From Paenibacillus riograndensis SBR5 (GTDB taxonomy: Bacteria > Bacillota > Bacilli > Paenibacillales > Paenibacillaceae), in the NCBI RefSeq assembly GCF_000981585.1, contig NZ_LN831776.1:4261187-4325186 (forward strand): DNA of 64,000 nucleotides, written 5' to 3'. A program made the translations under genes and the position numbers. The notes beneath the pieces were generated by a model, which saw only the letters and a program-made list of their open reading frames with translations, ran no database searches and had not been told where the DNA came from. This document shows, piece by piece, positions 51,488 to 60,381 of the stretch. The first letter of the stretch is position 1; each line of letters begins with the position of its first letter.

Positions 51488-53190
51488 CGATCATTCACCC
51501 CACCCAAGTATTGCAGCATCGGCATAAATTCCTCGTTTAACTCTTCTTCATCTATAAGCAGATCGCCTAGCAGATTCATGGCAGTCTCATTAATCCCGTC
51601 GAATAACAGCTCTGCCATTGTTCCGCCTGCTGAAGCCAAATGCTGTACCGCTGCCATTCCCCTGCCTTCCGCCAGCGCACGAACCGTCTCCCACTCCAGC
51701 GGAGTCAGCGCAGCGGCAAAAGAATGCCACAGCGCAGCAGCGCTATTGCCGGAATCCTGCTGAGCCTCAGCCACAATGCCGCTTGTTTCCAGAGTTGAAG
51801 CCGCTTCGGAACCGGCAAACCGCTTCACAGCTTCATGCCCAGCCTCGGCTGACGGTACTCCATCATCTTCAGCTCCCGCCGGATCAGCGTGCTGAACTTG
51901 CATATCAGGCTCATCTGCAGCCGGTACCCCCGTCCGTCCCGTCACATCACCGTCAGCCTCTGCAACGGCAGGCCGTCCCTCTAACTCTTCGGTCTCTTCA
52001 ACCGTAAGCAGCGTCCTCACAATGTCGGAATCGTTCTGAAGCTGTTCCACCTTCTTAGCATCAATGACAACCGCCGGCCCCTTTTCCAGCTGCTCCGCTT
52101 TGCGGAATTCGCGCTGCAGGAACCTGGTGATCAAATCTTCCATATCTGCATCAACCTTAATATCCTTCAATCTGCCCCGGTAGCCCAGCAGCTCCCGCAG
52201 CTTGTTCTCCGTCAGCCGGAACAGGCGGGTGATCAGACTGCGCAGCGGTGGAGATTTGCTGATCCGCACCACAGGGACAAGCACGGAGTAGCCATACAAT
52301 GAGATGTCGTACACCGCACTGCGGAACAGGTAACGCTCCCGGACCACCGCTGGACCCGGGGGAAACATGCCGATCAGATTCGAGCCATGCTTGCGGGCCA
52401 CATAAGCGTCAATCAGCGCCACTACCTGCGGGATATAGCGTTCCGCCGCCGTTTTGCCTTCACCGGTATAGAATTTGGACTTGCTGATATCGTAATCCGA
52501 CATGACGGTCAGCACTTCAAACGTAAGCTGCTCCGGTGCAGCGGTCAGGCAGCGCATCAGCTCAAGCTCAGCCAGATCGCCGGCAAGTCCGCGTGAACGG
52601 GCGACAATCCCCGACAGCGGAACGTCCAGATGATGGACAAAGGAGAAATCCGCAATCCAGCCGCCCAGATACTGGTCCAGTCTTTTATATTGATCCCGGT
52701 AGGCTTCCCATAACAGATTCAGCTGCCGGTATCCATCCTGAGGCTCGTCCCACCCTACACCGTTGATCAGCTCATAGACATGCAGAAAGATATAGGACAG
52801 ATCCGTTTTTGGATATCTGCCCTGTCTGACCTCATCCCGCCAAAAGAAATACCATCTGCTCTGCGCCCCGGTCATGTGACCATAGGTGGGCCAGTAACTT
52901 TTGAAAGGAACAAACAGCGACGCTGTCTCTTTGTGATCCACTAACTCCCTGGCCCGGACCACGAACTGGCTCTCCGTCGTCGTTACCGGCTCCTGTGTTT
53001 CCTCCATATCCCATAACTGAAGCTGTACAGTGGCTTCTTCAGGAGCTTTTTTCTTCGGTGCGGCTGCCGGGGGCTTGGGAACCTTGAGGTCAGCCGAAGC
53101 ACGCGGAGGAATCGGCAGATTCTGCTCCGTGCTCTCCCACACCAGCTCTGTAAAATGCGGCTCTTTTCCGTCTCTGCTCAAGTCTCTCAC
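51484..53190 (-). CDS. TerB_N/TerB_C domain protein
   Basis: A 568-aa protein. The N-terminal part (about 70-290) has YWPTYGHMTGAQSRWYFFWR, the QxxWYFxWR hallmark of TerB_N, followed by LSYIFLHVYELINGVGW. A low-complexity acidic Ala/Glu linker spans about 395-490. The C-terminal ~75 aa (LTPLEWETVRALAEG, LFDGINETAMNLLGDLLIDEEELNEEF) match TerB_C. No enzymatic motif is seen; these domains were described in comparative studies of Ter-linked stress loci and are thought to act as scaffolds or sensors. First gene of the three-gene operon. Start is GTG at 53190 or TTG at 53181, the latter with GGGGTG upstream. Confidence 0.85.
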   Translation of the reverse strand: MRDLSRDGKEPHFTELVWESTEQNLPIPPRASADLKVPKPPAAAPKKKAPEEATVQLQLWDMEETQEPVTTTESQFVVRARELVDHKETASLFVPFKSYWPTYGHMTGAQSRWYFFWRDEVRQGRYPKTDLSYIFLHVYELINGVGWDEPQDGYRQLNLLWEAYRDQYKRLDQYLGGWIADFSFVHHLDVPLSGIVARSRGLAGDLAELELMRCLTAAPEQLTFEVLTVMSDYDISKSKFYTGEGKTAAERYIPQVVALIDAYVARKHGSNLIGMFPPGPAVVRERYLFRSAVYDISLYGYSVLVPVVRISKSPPLRSLITRLFRLTENKLRELLGYRGRLKDIKVDADMEDLITRFLQREFRKAEQLEKGPAVVIDAKKVEQLQNDSDIVRTLLTVEETEELEGRPAVAEADGDVTGRTGVPAADEPDMQVQHADPAGAEDDGVPSAEAGHEAVKRFAGSEAASTLETSGIVAEAQQDSGNSAAALWHSFAAALTPLEWETVRALAEGRGMAAVQHLASAGGTMAELLFDGINETAMNLLGDLLIDEEELNEEFMPMLQYLGGVNDR

Positions 53191-53341
53191 CCCGATTACA
53201 ATCTTACGAAAAAACGGTCCTGTTCACAGAAGTGAAGGAACCGTTTGTGTTCTTCCGGTATGAAATAACGCTGTCTATAATCTACTACTAATATTAGCAT
53301 TCTTGCCTGACCAACATCAAGCCTCAGGTGGAGATTGATCT

Positions 53342-54556
53342 CTAACCCAGTTCAAGCCCTTTCGTCTCTTTGCCCAAGAACAGCACGGCTAAAGCCCCGA
53401 TAATAATCGTCACAAAAAACAGCATAAATATCGTGCCAATCCCTACCGCGTTCCCTACCATGACCCCTACCAGCGTAGGTGCGATAATCCCGCCAATCCG
53501 GCCAAAAGAAGTCGCAAGACCGGCTCCCGTTGAACGGATAGCTGTAGGATACAGCTCCGGCGTATAAGCGTACATTCCGCCCCATGCCCCAAGATTGAAG
53601 AACGACAGGCAGATTCCGGCAGCCATCAGCATGCCCTCCGTCGTGGAATTCCCGAACCAGGCAGCGCTGGCGGCTGTGAGCAGCAGATAGATTACCAGCA
53701 CAAACTTGCGGCCGAATTTCTCAATGAAATAAGCAGCGGTGAAGTAGCCGGGGAGTTGTGCCAGCGTCATGATCAGCACGTATTCAAAGCTTTTGACAAG
53801 ACTGAAGCCTTTGATCACCATTACTGTAGGCAGCCACAGAAACATGCCGTAATAAGAAAAAACGACCGTAAACCACAAAATCCAGAGCATGATTGTCGAC
53901 CGGCGGTATTCCCCGGACCAGACCGTGGCAATACGGCTCCGCAAAGGTACAGGCGCTTTCTTCCGGATTTCTGCGAATCTCGGAGAGTCATCGATCGCCC
54001 GCCGCAAGTACAGTGCATACAGGGCAGGAACCGCACCAATGGCAAACGCTACTCTCCAGCCGTAATCCGGAATCACAAAATAAGCAATTAATGCCGAGAC
54101 GATCCAGCCGACCGCCCAAAAGCTTTCCAGCAGCACGACCGCCCGGCCTCTCTCCTTGACAGGCATGCTCTCCGAAACCAGCGTTGAGGCCACAGGAAGC
54201 TCTCCCCCAAGCCCGAACCCGGCGACAAAGCGCAGGACACACAGCATGGCATACCCGGCGGCAAAAGCCGATAATCCGCTGGCCAGCGAGAAGATCAGGA
54301 GCGTCCACAGCAGCACCGATTTGCGGCCGAAACGGTCCGCCAGAATGCCTGCAGCCGCCGCGCCCACAGCCATGCCTATGGAGTTGATACTGGTCAAATA
54401 TCCGATTCTTTCCGGTCCGAGGCCCCATTCCTTGGCAAGCGCCGCTACCACAAAAGAAATCATTCCCACATCCATCGCGTCGAACATCCAGCTAAGCCCT
54501 GCACTGAACAGCAACTTTCTTTGCTTCGGATTCCGCAGCAGCGAAATATCTTTCAT
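53342..54556 (-). CDS. MFS transporter, NiaP/YceI-like
   Basis: A 404-aa twelve-TM carrier. WMFDAMDVGMISFVVAAL and GGELPVASTLVSESMPVKER are closely shared with Bacillus YceI/NiaP, a nicotinate transporter, and related sugar-porter-type carriers. The MFS loop 2-3 motif GILADRFGRKSVL is present. Monocistronic; no obvious niacin gene or NiaR site is adjacent, so the substrate is tentative. Confidence 0.85.
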   Translation of the reverse strand: MKDISLLRNPKQRKLLFSAGLSWMFDAMDVGMISFVVAALAKEWGLGPERIGYLTSINSIGMAVGAAAAGILADRFGRKSVLLWTLLIFSLASGLSAFAAGYAMLCVLRFVAGFGLGGELPVASTLVSESMPVKERGRAVVLLESFWAVGWIVSALIAYFVIPDYGWRVAFAIGAVPALYALYLRRAIDDSPRFAEIRKKAPVPLRSRIATVWSGEYRRSTIMLWILWFTVVFSYYGMFLWLPTVMVIKGFSLVKSFEYVLIMTLAQLPGYFTAAYFIEKFGRKFVLVIYLLLTAASAAWFGNSTTEGMLMAAGICLSFFNLGAWGGMYAYTPELYPTAIRSTGAGLATSFGRIGGIIAPTLVGVMVGNAVGIGTIFMLFFVTIIIGALAVLFLGKETKGLELG

Positions 54557-54640
54557 ACATCAAACACCTCTTCCCTAACTCCGGATGTCCAACCTGGTTT
54601 ATATTGCCTGTTTTACTTACACATTCTATGGTTGCGGGAA

Positions 54641-55408
54641 TCAAAAATCAAGGAATAACGCCGCATTGCAATATTGGCGGGCCAAAGCCTGGAAATAGCA
54701 GGTCTGTACCGAGATGGCGGCAATCATCAGCATATTCCGCACGGCATGCCGCTGGGACCTGGTCAGATGGTTCAAACGCTGCATCATATTTTCGAGCGAA
54801 ACCTTTAGCACCTTATCAGCTCTTGATGAATACATCTGCTGTGCGCTGAGGTCTGCGAGTCCCTGAACCGGCATCACAGGACTGCTCTTGATCTCTTCGA
54901 ACAACTCTGCATACGCGTGATACAGCTGGGCGGGTTCGACCAGATCATCATCGTCCCGCTCCGGTGCCAGGAAGAGCAGCCGGAACAGCTGGCGGATACT
55001 CCCGAAATCGAGGGCAGCCTTCAAATCATCGATCATAAATAAAAGCGCAGCCTGATTGACGGAATATTTTTTCCCCTCTCGGGGGGAGCCCAGATATTCT
55101 TTGAAGTCGCGTTTTACCCAATTCTGCATAGAAGTGGCAGAAAGTGTAGAATACTCAATCAGGTGGCCCAGGGTGGCGATTTCTCCAAGCGACAACCCCT
55201 TTACAGGGCTGCCTTTAATCAGCTTTTGCAGGATCGGAGGAATCTCGGTGGACAGAAAAGCCGGGAGAGAAGCACCCTTTTCCACCTCTTCATAATGAAA
55301 TTTTGACCATGCATCCTGCAGGATATGCAGCGGCTTTCGTTCAATAGTACTGTTCAGGGACAGCAGCAGTTCGGACATTTCGATCCGGCTGAGTGTAAAA
55401 GCTTCCAT
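54641..55408 (-). CDS. DUF1836 protein (MerR-like helix-turn-helix)
   Basis: A 255-aa protein of the DUF1836 family, whose members carry a MerR-like helix-turn-helix (LIEYSTLSATSMQNWVKRDFK..GKKYSVNQAALLFMIDDLKAAL, roughly residues 105-160). The rest is helical. The ATG at 55408 has AAGGGGTG 6 nt upstream; earlier in-frame codons reach 55465 without a better site. Role unknown, probably a regulator. It is divergent from the CNNM-type gene. Confidence 0.8.
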   Translation of the reverse strand: MEAFTLSRIEMSELLLSLNSTIERKPLHILQDAWSKFHYEEVEKGASLPAFLSTEIPPILQKLIKGSPVKGLSLGEIATLGHLIEYSTLSATSMQNWVKRDFKEYLGSPREGKKYSVNQAALLFMIDDLKAALDFGSIRQLFRLLFLAPERDDDDLVEPAQLYHAYAELFEEIKSSPVMPVQGLADLSAQQMYSSRADKVLKVSLENMMQRLNHLTRSQRHAVRNMLMIAAISVQTCYFQALARQYCNAALFLDF

Positions 55409-55523
55409 ATATGGCACCCCTTCGCCATTTGATTTTCTATTGAAAAGTTCGTACAATGAGTTCATGTGAACTCATAATATGAGTATAACCTATTTTAACG
55501 ACGAGAGGGATGGTAAAGATTAT

Positions 55524-56846
55524 ATGGGTATAGGACTTAGTTTGACGCTTGTGGCAATTTTGATCATTTTAACCGCATTTTTTGTAGCAACGGAATTTGC
55601 ATTGGTACGGCTGAGAGGCAGCCAGATTAGCCAGATGGTGCTTGAGGGCAAAAAAAACGCCCTGGCGGTTCAAAGGGTTGCAGCCAACCTTGACGGCTAT
55701 TTGTCTGCCTGCCAGCTGGGGATCACCATTACAGCACTGGGGATTGGAGCCTTGGCGGAGCCGGCTTTTGAGCAGCTCCTGATTCCATTGTTCGACCTTG
55801 GGAATATCAGCCACAGTGTGAGTGAGCCTATTGCTTTTGCCTTGGCATTCATTATTGCCACATTCCTGCATGTCGTAGTCGGTGAACTTGCCCCGAAGAC
55901 GGCCGCTATCAATATTCCGGAGAAAATTGGTCAAATTACCTCACCGCTGATTATTTGGTTCTACAAAATTTTGTACCCTCTGATTTGGCTGATGAACGGT
56001 TCCGCTAATCTGCTGGTCCGCATGTTCGGGATGAAGCCGGCAAGCGAGCACGGTGATGCGCACAGCGAAGATGAGATTCGCCTGATCCTCTCCGAGAGCT
56101 ATGAGAGCGGTAAAATCAACAAAGCCGAATATGGCTATGTGAACCGTATCTTCACTTTCGATGAAATGCTGGCCAAGGAGATTATGGTCCCGCGGACGGA
56201 TATGGTATGCCTGTTCACCAACCATTCTCTGAAAGAAAATCTGGAGATCATCCGCAAGGAGCAATACACCCGCTTCCCGGTTGCCGATGGCAGTAAGGAC
56301 AACATTATCGGAATGATTAATACCAAACAGCTGTATTTGCAATATGACAACAATCCGGATTTCGATTTCAAAAGCCTGATTCTGCCGCTCCTCACTGTAT
56401 CCGAAGTCACTCCGGTCAAAACACTGCTGACCCGGATGCAGAAAGAGCGTGTGCATATCGCCCTGCTGCTTGATGAATACGGCGGAACCTCCGGCCTGAT
56501 TACCATCGAGGACATCCTTGAAGAGATTGTCGGTGAAATCCGCGATGAGTTTGACGAAGACGAGCGCCGCAATATCGAGAAGCTGAGTGATTCCCATTAT
56601 TTATTCGACGGGAATGTCTCTGTCCTGGAAGTCAAGGAGCTGACAGGCTTTGATCTGCATGATGATGAAGTGACTACAATCGGTGGATGGCTGTACAGTC
56701 ACCTGGAAGAACCCGCTATCGGTAAAAGTATAACCCATGAAAATGTGACCCTTACCGTCCGCGAAATGAACCGCCACCGCATCCGCAGAGTGGAGTTTGA
56801 ACTTGCACAGCCGGGATCTGAAGATTCGAAATCGCTGCCGGAATAA
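55524..56846 (+). CDS. CNNM/HlyC-CorC family membrane protein
   Basis: A 440-aa protein starting MGIGLSLTLVAILIILTAFF. The DUF21/CNNM membrane domain (four TM, CQLGITITALGIGALAEP) is followed by a CBS pair (IMVPRTDMVCLFTNHSLKE; HIALLLDEYGGTSGLITIEDILEEIVGEIRDE) and a CorC_HlyC C-terminal domain (GGWLYSHLEEPAIG). Relatives mediate Mg2+ efflux or respond to it. The start at 55524 matches the family N-terminus better than an ATG at 55479, which has no ribosome site. Has its own terminator. Confidence 0.9.
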   Translation: MGIGLSLTLVAILIILTAFFVATEFALVRLRGSQISQMVLEGKKNALAVQRVAANLDGYLSACQLGITITALGIGALAEPAFEQLLIPLFDLGNISHSVSEPIAFALAFIIATFLHVVVGELAPKTAAINIPEKIGQITSPLIIWFYKILYPLIWLMNGSANLLVRMFGMKPASEHGDAHSEDEIRLILSESYESGKINKAEYGYVNRIFTFDEMLAKEIMVPRTDMVCLFTNHSLKENLEIIRKEQYTRFPVADGSKDNIIGMINTKQLYLQYDNNPDFDFKSLILPLLTVSEVTPVKTLLTRMQKERVHIALLLDEYGGTSGLITIEDILEEIVGEIRDEFDEDERRNIEKLSDSHYLFDGNVSVLEVKELTGFDLHDDEVTTIGGWLYSHLEEPAIGKSITHENVTLTVREMNRHRIRRVEFELAQPGSEDSKSLPE

Positions 56847-56856
56847 TCGTATATAT

Positions 56857-56896
56857 AGAACAAAAGGCGCTCCGCATTTGGAGCGCCTTTTGTTCT
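56857..56896. terminator. bidirectional terminator
   Basis: Perfect 17-bp stem AGAACAAAAGGCGCTCC / complement with a six-base loop and A/T runs on both arms, between convergent genes. Confidence 0.95.
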
Positions 56897-56904
56897 TGAA
56901 TAAA

Positions 56905-57429
56905 TTACATAACCTCAGGTCCGTCTGGGAAAATTCTGCTCATGTAATACTCATCTACCCAATTGCCTTCAACCTTCAATGACTTTTTCTTGATTCCTTC
57001 AATCTCAAAACCGTTTTTGGTATACAACGCCAACGCACGTTCATTATGGACCATAATGGTAAGCTCCAGACGAATGATCCCCGTTTCTTTGGCCCATTTC
57101 TCCAATTCCTTGAACAAAGCGCTGCCAAGCCCCATTCCCTGGAATTCCTTCAGGATGCCGGTGACAATATACGCACTATGCCTGTTGCGCCTTGCACTTC
57201 CGCCCCTGACCGAGAGGAACCCGGCTAATCGGCCGCTGGCTGCGGCTCCGATCAGCGCGGAATTTTCGGCACTCGCAAAGCTCCGGATCATGTCTTCTGC
57301 CTGCTTGATTCCTGTCTGGCGTTCACCCGGCTCCAGCAGCATAAACGCAGATTCTTCGTCCAGGCGGTACTGCAGACTGATCAGTTCAGCGGCGTCCTCC
57401 GGCACCAGTTCCCTTATTGTTACTTTCAT
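56905..57429 (-). CDS. GNAT-family N-acetyltransferase
   Basis: A 174-aa acetyltransferase: VRGGSARRNRHSAYIVTGILKEFQGMGLGSALFKELE carries the acetyl-CoA loop (about residues 70-110), and LELTIMVHNERALALYTKNGFEIEG is the C-terminal hallmark. Pairs with another GNAT gene (57463-57891) on the same strand 33 bp upstream, so they probably form one transcript. Substrates unknown. Confidence 0.92.
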   Translation of the reverse strand: MKVTIRELVPEDAAELISLQYRLDEESAFMLLEPGERQTGIKQAEDMIRSFASAENSALIGAAASGRLAGFLSVRGGSARRNRHSAYIVTGILKEFQGMGLGSALFKELEKWAKETGIIRLELTIMVHNERALALYTKNGFEIEGIKKKSLKVEGNWVDEYYMSRIFPDGPEVM

Positions 57430-57462
57430 TGCTAATCCTCCTGCTTATTTTTTCATAGATGG

Positions 57463-57891
57463 CTATAGGTACCGTTTGAACAGTCTGCTGCCATCCCCGT
57501 CATAGCCAAGCATTTCATAGAAACGGTGGGCATCCGCCCGATTCCTGTTACTGGACAGCATCACCTTAAGCGCTCCCCTGGCTGCAGCCGTTTCCTCGGC
57601 ATGCCTCATCAGTGCGGCTCCATATCCCCTTCCACGTGCTTCCGGTGCAGTAACTACCCGTTCAATTACAGCAAAAGGCCGCTCGCAGCTAAGTGCATCC
57701 ATACATAAATGAAGATGTACCGTTGCAACAACGGCTCCTTCCTCCTCATACACAAACAGGAAGCTGTCGGGATGGTTCCTGATTTGTCGGATTCGCTCTG
57801 GCATTACCATAATATCCTTCTGTTCAGGCAGCAGCATACGATAGAGCTGATCAATGAAAGAAGCATCTTCAGGCACAGCTTCTCTAATCAT
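57463..57891 (-). CDS. GNAT-family N-acetyltransferase
   Basis: A 142-aa GNAT: MIREAVPEDASFIDQLYRML start, VIERVVTAPEARGRGYGAALMRHAEETA (loop RGRGYG) and NRADAHRFYEMLGYDGDGSRLFKRYL at the end. Start ATG at 57891 with AGGA-rich sequence upstream. First gene of a GNAT pair; a triplicated 17-bp motif lies just upstream (57914-57983) and may be its operator. Confidence 0.92.
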   Translation of the reverse strand: MIREAVPEDASFIDQLYRMLLPEQKDIMVMPERIRQIRNHPDSFLFVYEEEGAVVATVHLHLCMDALSCERPFAVIERVVTAPEARGRGYGAALMRHAEETAAARGALKVMLSSNRNRADAHRFYEMLGYDGDGSRLFKRYL

Positions 57892-57913
57892 AATAAATGT
57901 CCTCCATCTTATA

Positions 57914-57983
57914 GTTAATGCAGTTAATTACAAAGAAAGATTAATTGCGTTAATTAAAAAGGGATGATTAATTAAATTAATTA
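57914..57983. repeat. three iteron-like 17-bp repeats upstream of the GNAT pair
   Basis: GTTAATGCAGTTAATTA (57914-57930), ATTAATTGCGTTAATTA (57940-57956) and ATTAATTAAATTAATTA (57967-57983). Spacing between starts is 26 and 27 bp, about 2.5 helical turns. The consensus is xTTAATxxxxTTAATTA. Probable multi-site operator of an unidentified regulator. Confidence 0.65.
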
Positions 57984-57996
57984 ATTTTCACATCGT

Positions 57997-58350
57997 CTAA
58001 CATCGGCAGATCATCAGTACATTCCCATCCGGGTCCTTGAAGTTGAACCAGTGGTCATGCTCAATATCGGTCAGCAGCTCCGCTCCGGATTCTTTGACAA
58101 AATCATAGGCGGCATCAATATCCTCAGTGTTCAGATGGAAAGACGGAACCTTCAGTACAGCCGACGCTGTGAAAATTCTGCTGTCCAGCACAATGCCGGG
58201 TCCTTGCATCGGAATCACGTATAGATGTCCGAACAGCACTTCACCGTCAAGGGGAAGCCCCAGCAAACGGCAATACCAGTTTTTCGACCTTTCAATATCA
58301 CTAACCGGAATAAAAACAGCGCCAATCTGATTCAGAATCGGACTTGTCAC
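57997..58350 (-). CDS. VOC-superfamily (glyoxalase/dioxygenase-like) protein
   Basis: A 117-aa two-module VOC protein: AVFIPVSDIERSKNWYCRLLGLPL at the start, FHLNTEDIDAAYDFVKESGAEL and FNFKDPDGNVLMICRC at the end. The second module ends in the conserved DPDGN. Role unknown; may belong to antibiotic-resistance or metabolite-modifying VOC families. It lies directly upstream of the iteron-like repeats on the same strand. Confidence 0.9.
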   Translation of the reverse strand: MTSPILNQIGAVFIPVSDIERSKNWYCRLLGLPLDGEVLFGHLYVIPMQGPGIVLDSRIFTASAVLKVPSFHLNTEDIDAAYDFVKESGAELLTDIEHDHWFNFKDPDGNVLMICRC

Positions 58351-58500
58351 AGCCAGTATGCCTCCTCTATATATCTTGTAAATAATCGAGCCTCTTTACC
58401 ATTTCGATAAAATATGTCAATTCCCTCCCTATTTAGTGGACAGATCTAAAGATATGGTATAATCTTGTCAGATTATCTTCAGACGTCAGGAGAATGAGAA

Positions 58501-59847
58501 TTGGCTATTGTACCCTTCGCGCATCAAAAACTGACACCACCCAAAATACTATCTTTGGGGTTCATGGTGCTGATTGCAGCCGGAACGATTCTTTTATGCC
58601 TTCCTGCTGCGTCCACCGGAGCGAGAATCTCTTTTATTGATGCATTGTTCATGGCTACTTCAGCCACCTGTGTGACTGGGCTTGCAGTCATAGATACAGG
58701 AACTCAGCTTACTGTATTCGGACAGATCGTGCTGCTGGTATTGTTTCAATTCGGCGGTCTGGGTTTCGTTACGATGGCTACTTTGATTACACTTGTGCTC
58801 AACAAGCGGATCTCACTCAAGGAACGGCTGCTGTTGCAGGAATCCATGAACCAGAATTCGATGCAGGGTATTGTCCGGCTGATACAGCGGGTACTTATTT
58901 ATTCGCTGGTCATCCAGCTCAGCGGAGCCATCCTCCTTGCCGCCAGATTCACAGTGGATATGTCTTTCGGCAAAGCGGTGTATTACGGGCTATTTCATAG
59001 CATTTCGATCTTCAACAATGCGGGCTTTGACCTTTTTGGGGATATACACGGTCCCTTCAGCGGCCTCACACGGTATGCCGAAGACCCGATTGTAAATATT
59101 ACTTCCATGCTGCTGATTTTCCTTGGCGGAATCGGTTTTATTGTATTGTCGGATCTGATTGACTATCCCAAACGCAAACGCTTGACCCTGCATTCCAAAG
59201 TCGTGCTCTCAGCATCTGCCGTTCTGATTCTGGGCGGGGCTGCAGTCTTTTTCTGGCTTGAACTGAATGCTACCCTGAAGCCGCTGCATGCCGGAGGCAA
59301 AGTCATGGCGTCTTTCCTGCAAGCGATCACCCCGCGCTCCGGCGGTGTTACAACTATCGAGATCCCGCTTCTGCGCGAATCAACCCAGTTCCTCATGATC
59401 CTGCTTATGTTCATCGGCGCAGCTCCCGGTTCAACCGGAGGGGGAATCAAGATCACCACTTTCGCCATCCTGGTCGTTACCGCCTACACCAAAATCCGGG
59501 GCAAGGAGGACATCGTCATGTTCCGCCACCGGATTTCCAAAGAAAATGTGTACCGGGCGATAACCATGACCCTGCTCTCACTGATGCTTGTAGTGTCCGC
59601 GACGATGCTGCTGTCGGTCACCGAAAGCGCCGATTTTCTCACCGTGCTCTTCGAAGCAGTCTCTGCCTTCGGCACCTCAGGCATCACGATGGGGTTGACG
59701 CCTAATCTAACCACAATAGGCAAGGTACTTGTGATTATCCTGATGTTCGTCGGCCGTACCGGGCCGCTGACCCTGGCCTACGCGCTCAAGCCGAAGAACA
59801 GCAAGGAGCTTTACCGCTATCCTGAAGGCAACATTACTATAGGCTGA
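58501..59847 (+). CDS. Ktr/Trk-type potassium uptake channel subunit (KtrB-like)
   Basis: A 448-aa membrane protein with the four pore loops of Ktr/Trk transporters: SATCVTGL, SIFNNAGFDLF, TPRSGGVTTI and AFGTSGITMG, each with its selectivity glycine. The start is TTG at 58501, eight bases after AGGAG; no ATG fits the N-terminus. The usual partner KtrA/KtrC (RCK) gene is not adjacent, as in the B. subtilis KtrCD arrangement. Terminator follows. Confidence 0.92.
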   Translation: MAIVPFAHQKLTPPKILSLGFMVLIAAGTILLCLPAASTGARISFIDALFMATSATCVTGLAVIDTGTQLTVFGQIVLLVLFQFGGLGFVTMATLITLVLNKRISLKERLLLQESMNQNSMQGIVRLIQRVLIYSLVIQLSGAILLAARFTVDMSFGKAVYYGLFHSISIFNNAGFDLFGDIHGPFSGLTRYAEDPIVNITSMLLIFLGGIGFIVLSDLIDYPKRKRLTLHSKVVLSASAVLILGGAAVFFWLELNATLKPLHAGGKVMASFLQAITPRSGGVTTIEIPLLRESTQFLMILLMFIGAAPGSTGGGIKITTFAILVVTAYTKIRGKEDIVMFRHRISKENVYRAITMTLLSLMLVVSATMLLSVTESADFLTVLFEAVSAFGTSGITMGLTPNLTTIGKVLVIILMFVGRTGPLTLAYALKPKNSKELYRYPEGNITIG

Positions 59848-59895
59848 TACAAGAGGAAAACGGCTTCACCCTACCCTGTAACAAATATTCACAGC

Positions 59896-59943
59896 AAAAA
59901 TGCGACCCTTTTCCGGCATCCCTGCCAAAAACGGTCGCATTTA
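59896..59943. terminator. terminator between convergent genes
   Basis: AAATGCGACC (59898-59907) pairs with GGTCGCATTT (59933-59942); A-rich left flank and T-rich right flank allow use by the KtrB gene and the opposite gene. Confidence 0.8.
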
Positions 59944-59948
59944 TCTTT

Positions 59949-60236
59949 CTACTCTTCCTCAACCTCTTCCGTAAGCTCTTGGGTATCCAATGCAGCATCC
60001 AGCAGCAGATTGTAGACATCGTCATCATTTTCCAGCAGCGAATCGGTTTCCAGGAACTGCTCCTCACTCCCCGGCTCGCCGGCAAAGCTCAGGCTGTAAT
60101 CCCATTCCGTACCGCGTTTGCTGAAAAATGTGATTTCATAAGGGGAGTTATGATTCTCAAGGGTAAAAACCGTTCTCCCGATAAAGCTTCTATCCTCCTC
60201 GCGTTTCATTTCTGCTTTTATAATTTCTACGTTCAT
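59949..60236 (-). CDS. hypothetical acidic protein
   Basis: A 95-aa protein I do not recognise: NVEIIKAEMKREEDRSFIGRTVFTLENH, then an acidic tail (EEQFLETDSLLENDDDVYNLLLDAALDTQELTEEVEEE). Strongly acidic, no signal or TM. The open frame has normal codon use and a ribosome site. Expressed alone before the aminopeptidase genes. Confidence 0.65.
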   Translation of the reverse strand: MNVEIIKAEMKREEDRSFIGRTVFTLENHNSPYEITFFSKRGTEWDYSLSFAGEPGSEEQFLETDSLLENDDDVYNLLLDAALDTQELTEEVEEE

Positions 60237-60381
60237 GTTCTGTCCTTCCCTTCATCATATCCTGGCTATTTCTTAGTATATCATGAGATATGAGCAATTC
60301 CCTACCTGTAGGCAAGCCAATTGACTTTTTTCATCCGGCGGTTAATAATTTAATAAATCAATTGAAAATGGAGGAATTCTA

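Noticed and set aside
47973..53190. Complete BREX system
   Set aside because: Only BrxD-like and BrxHI-like genes are present; no PglX methylase, PglZ, BrxA, BrxB or BrxC was seen within the window.
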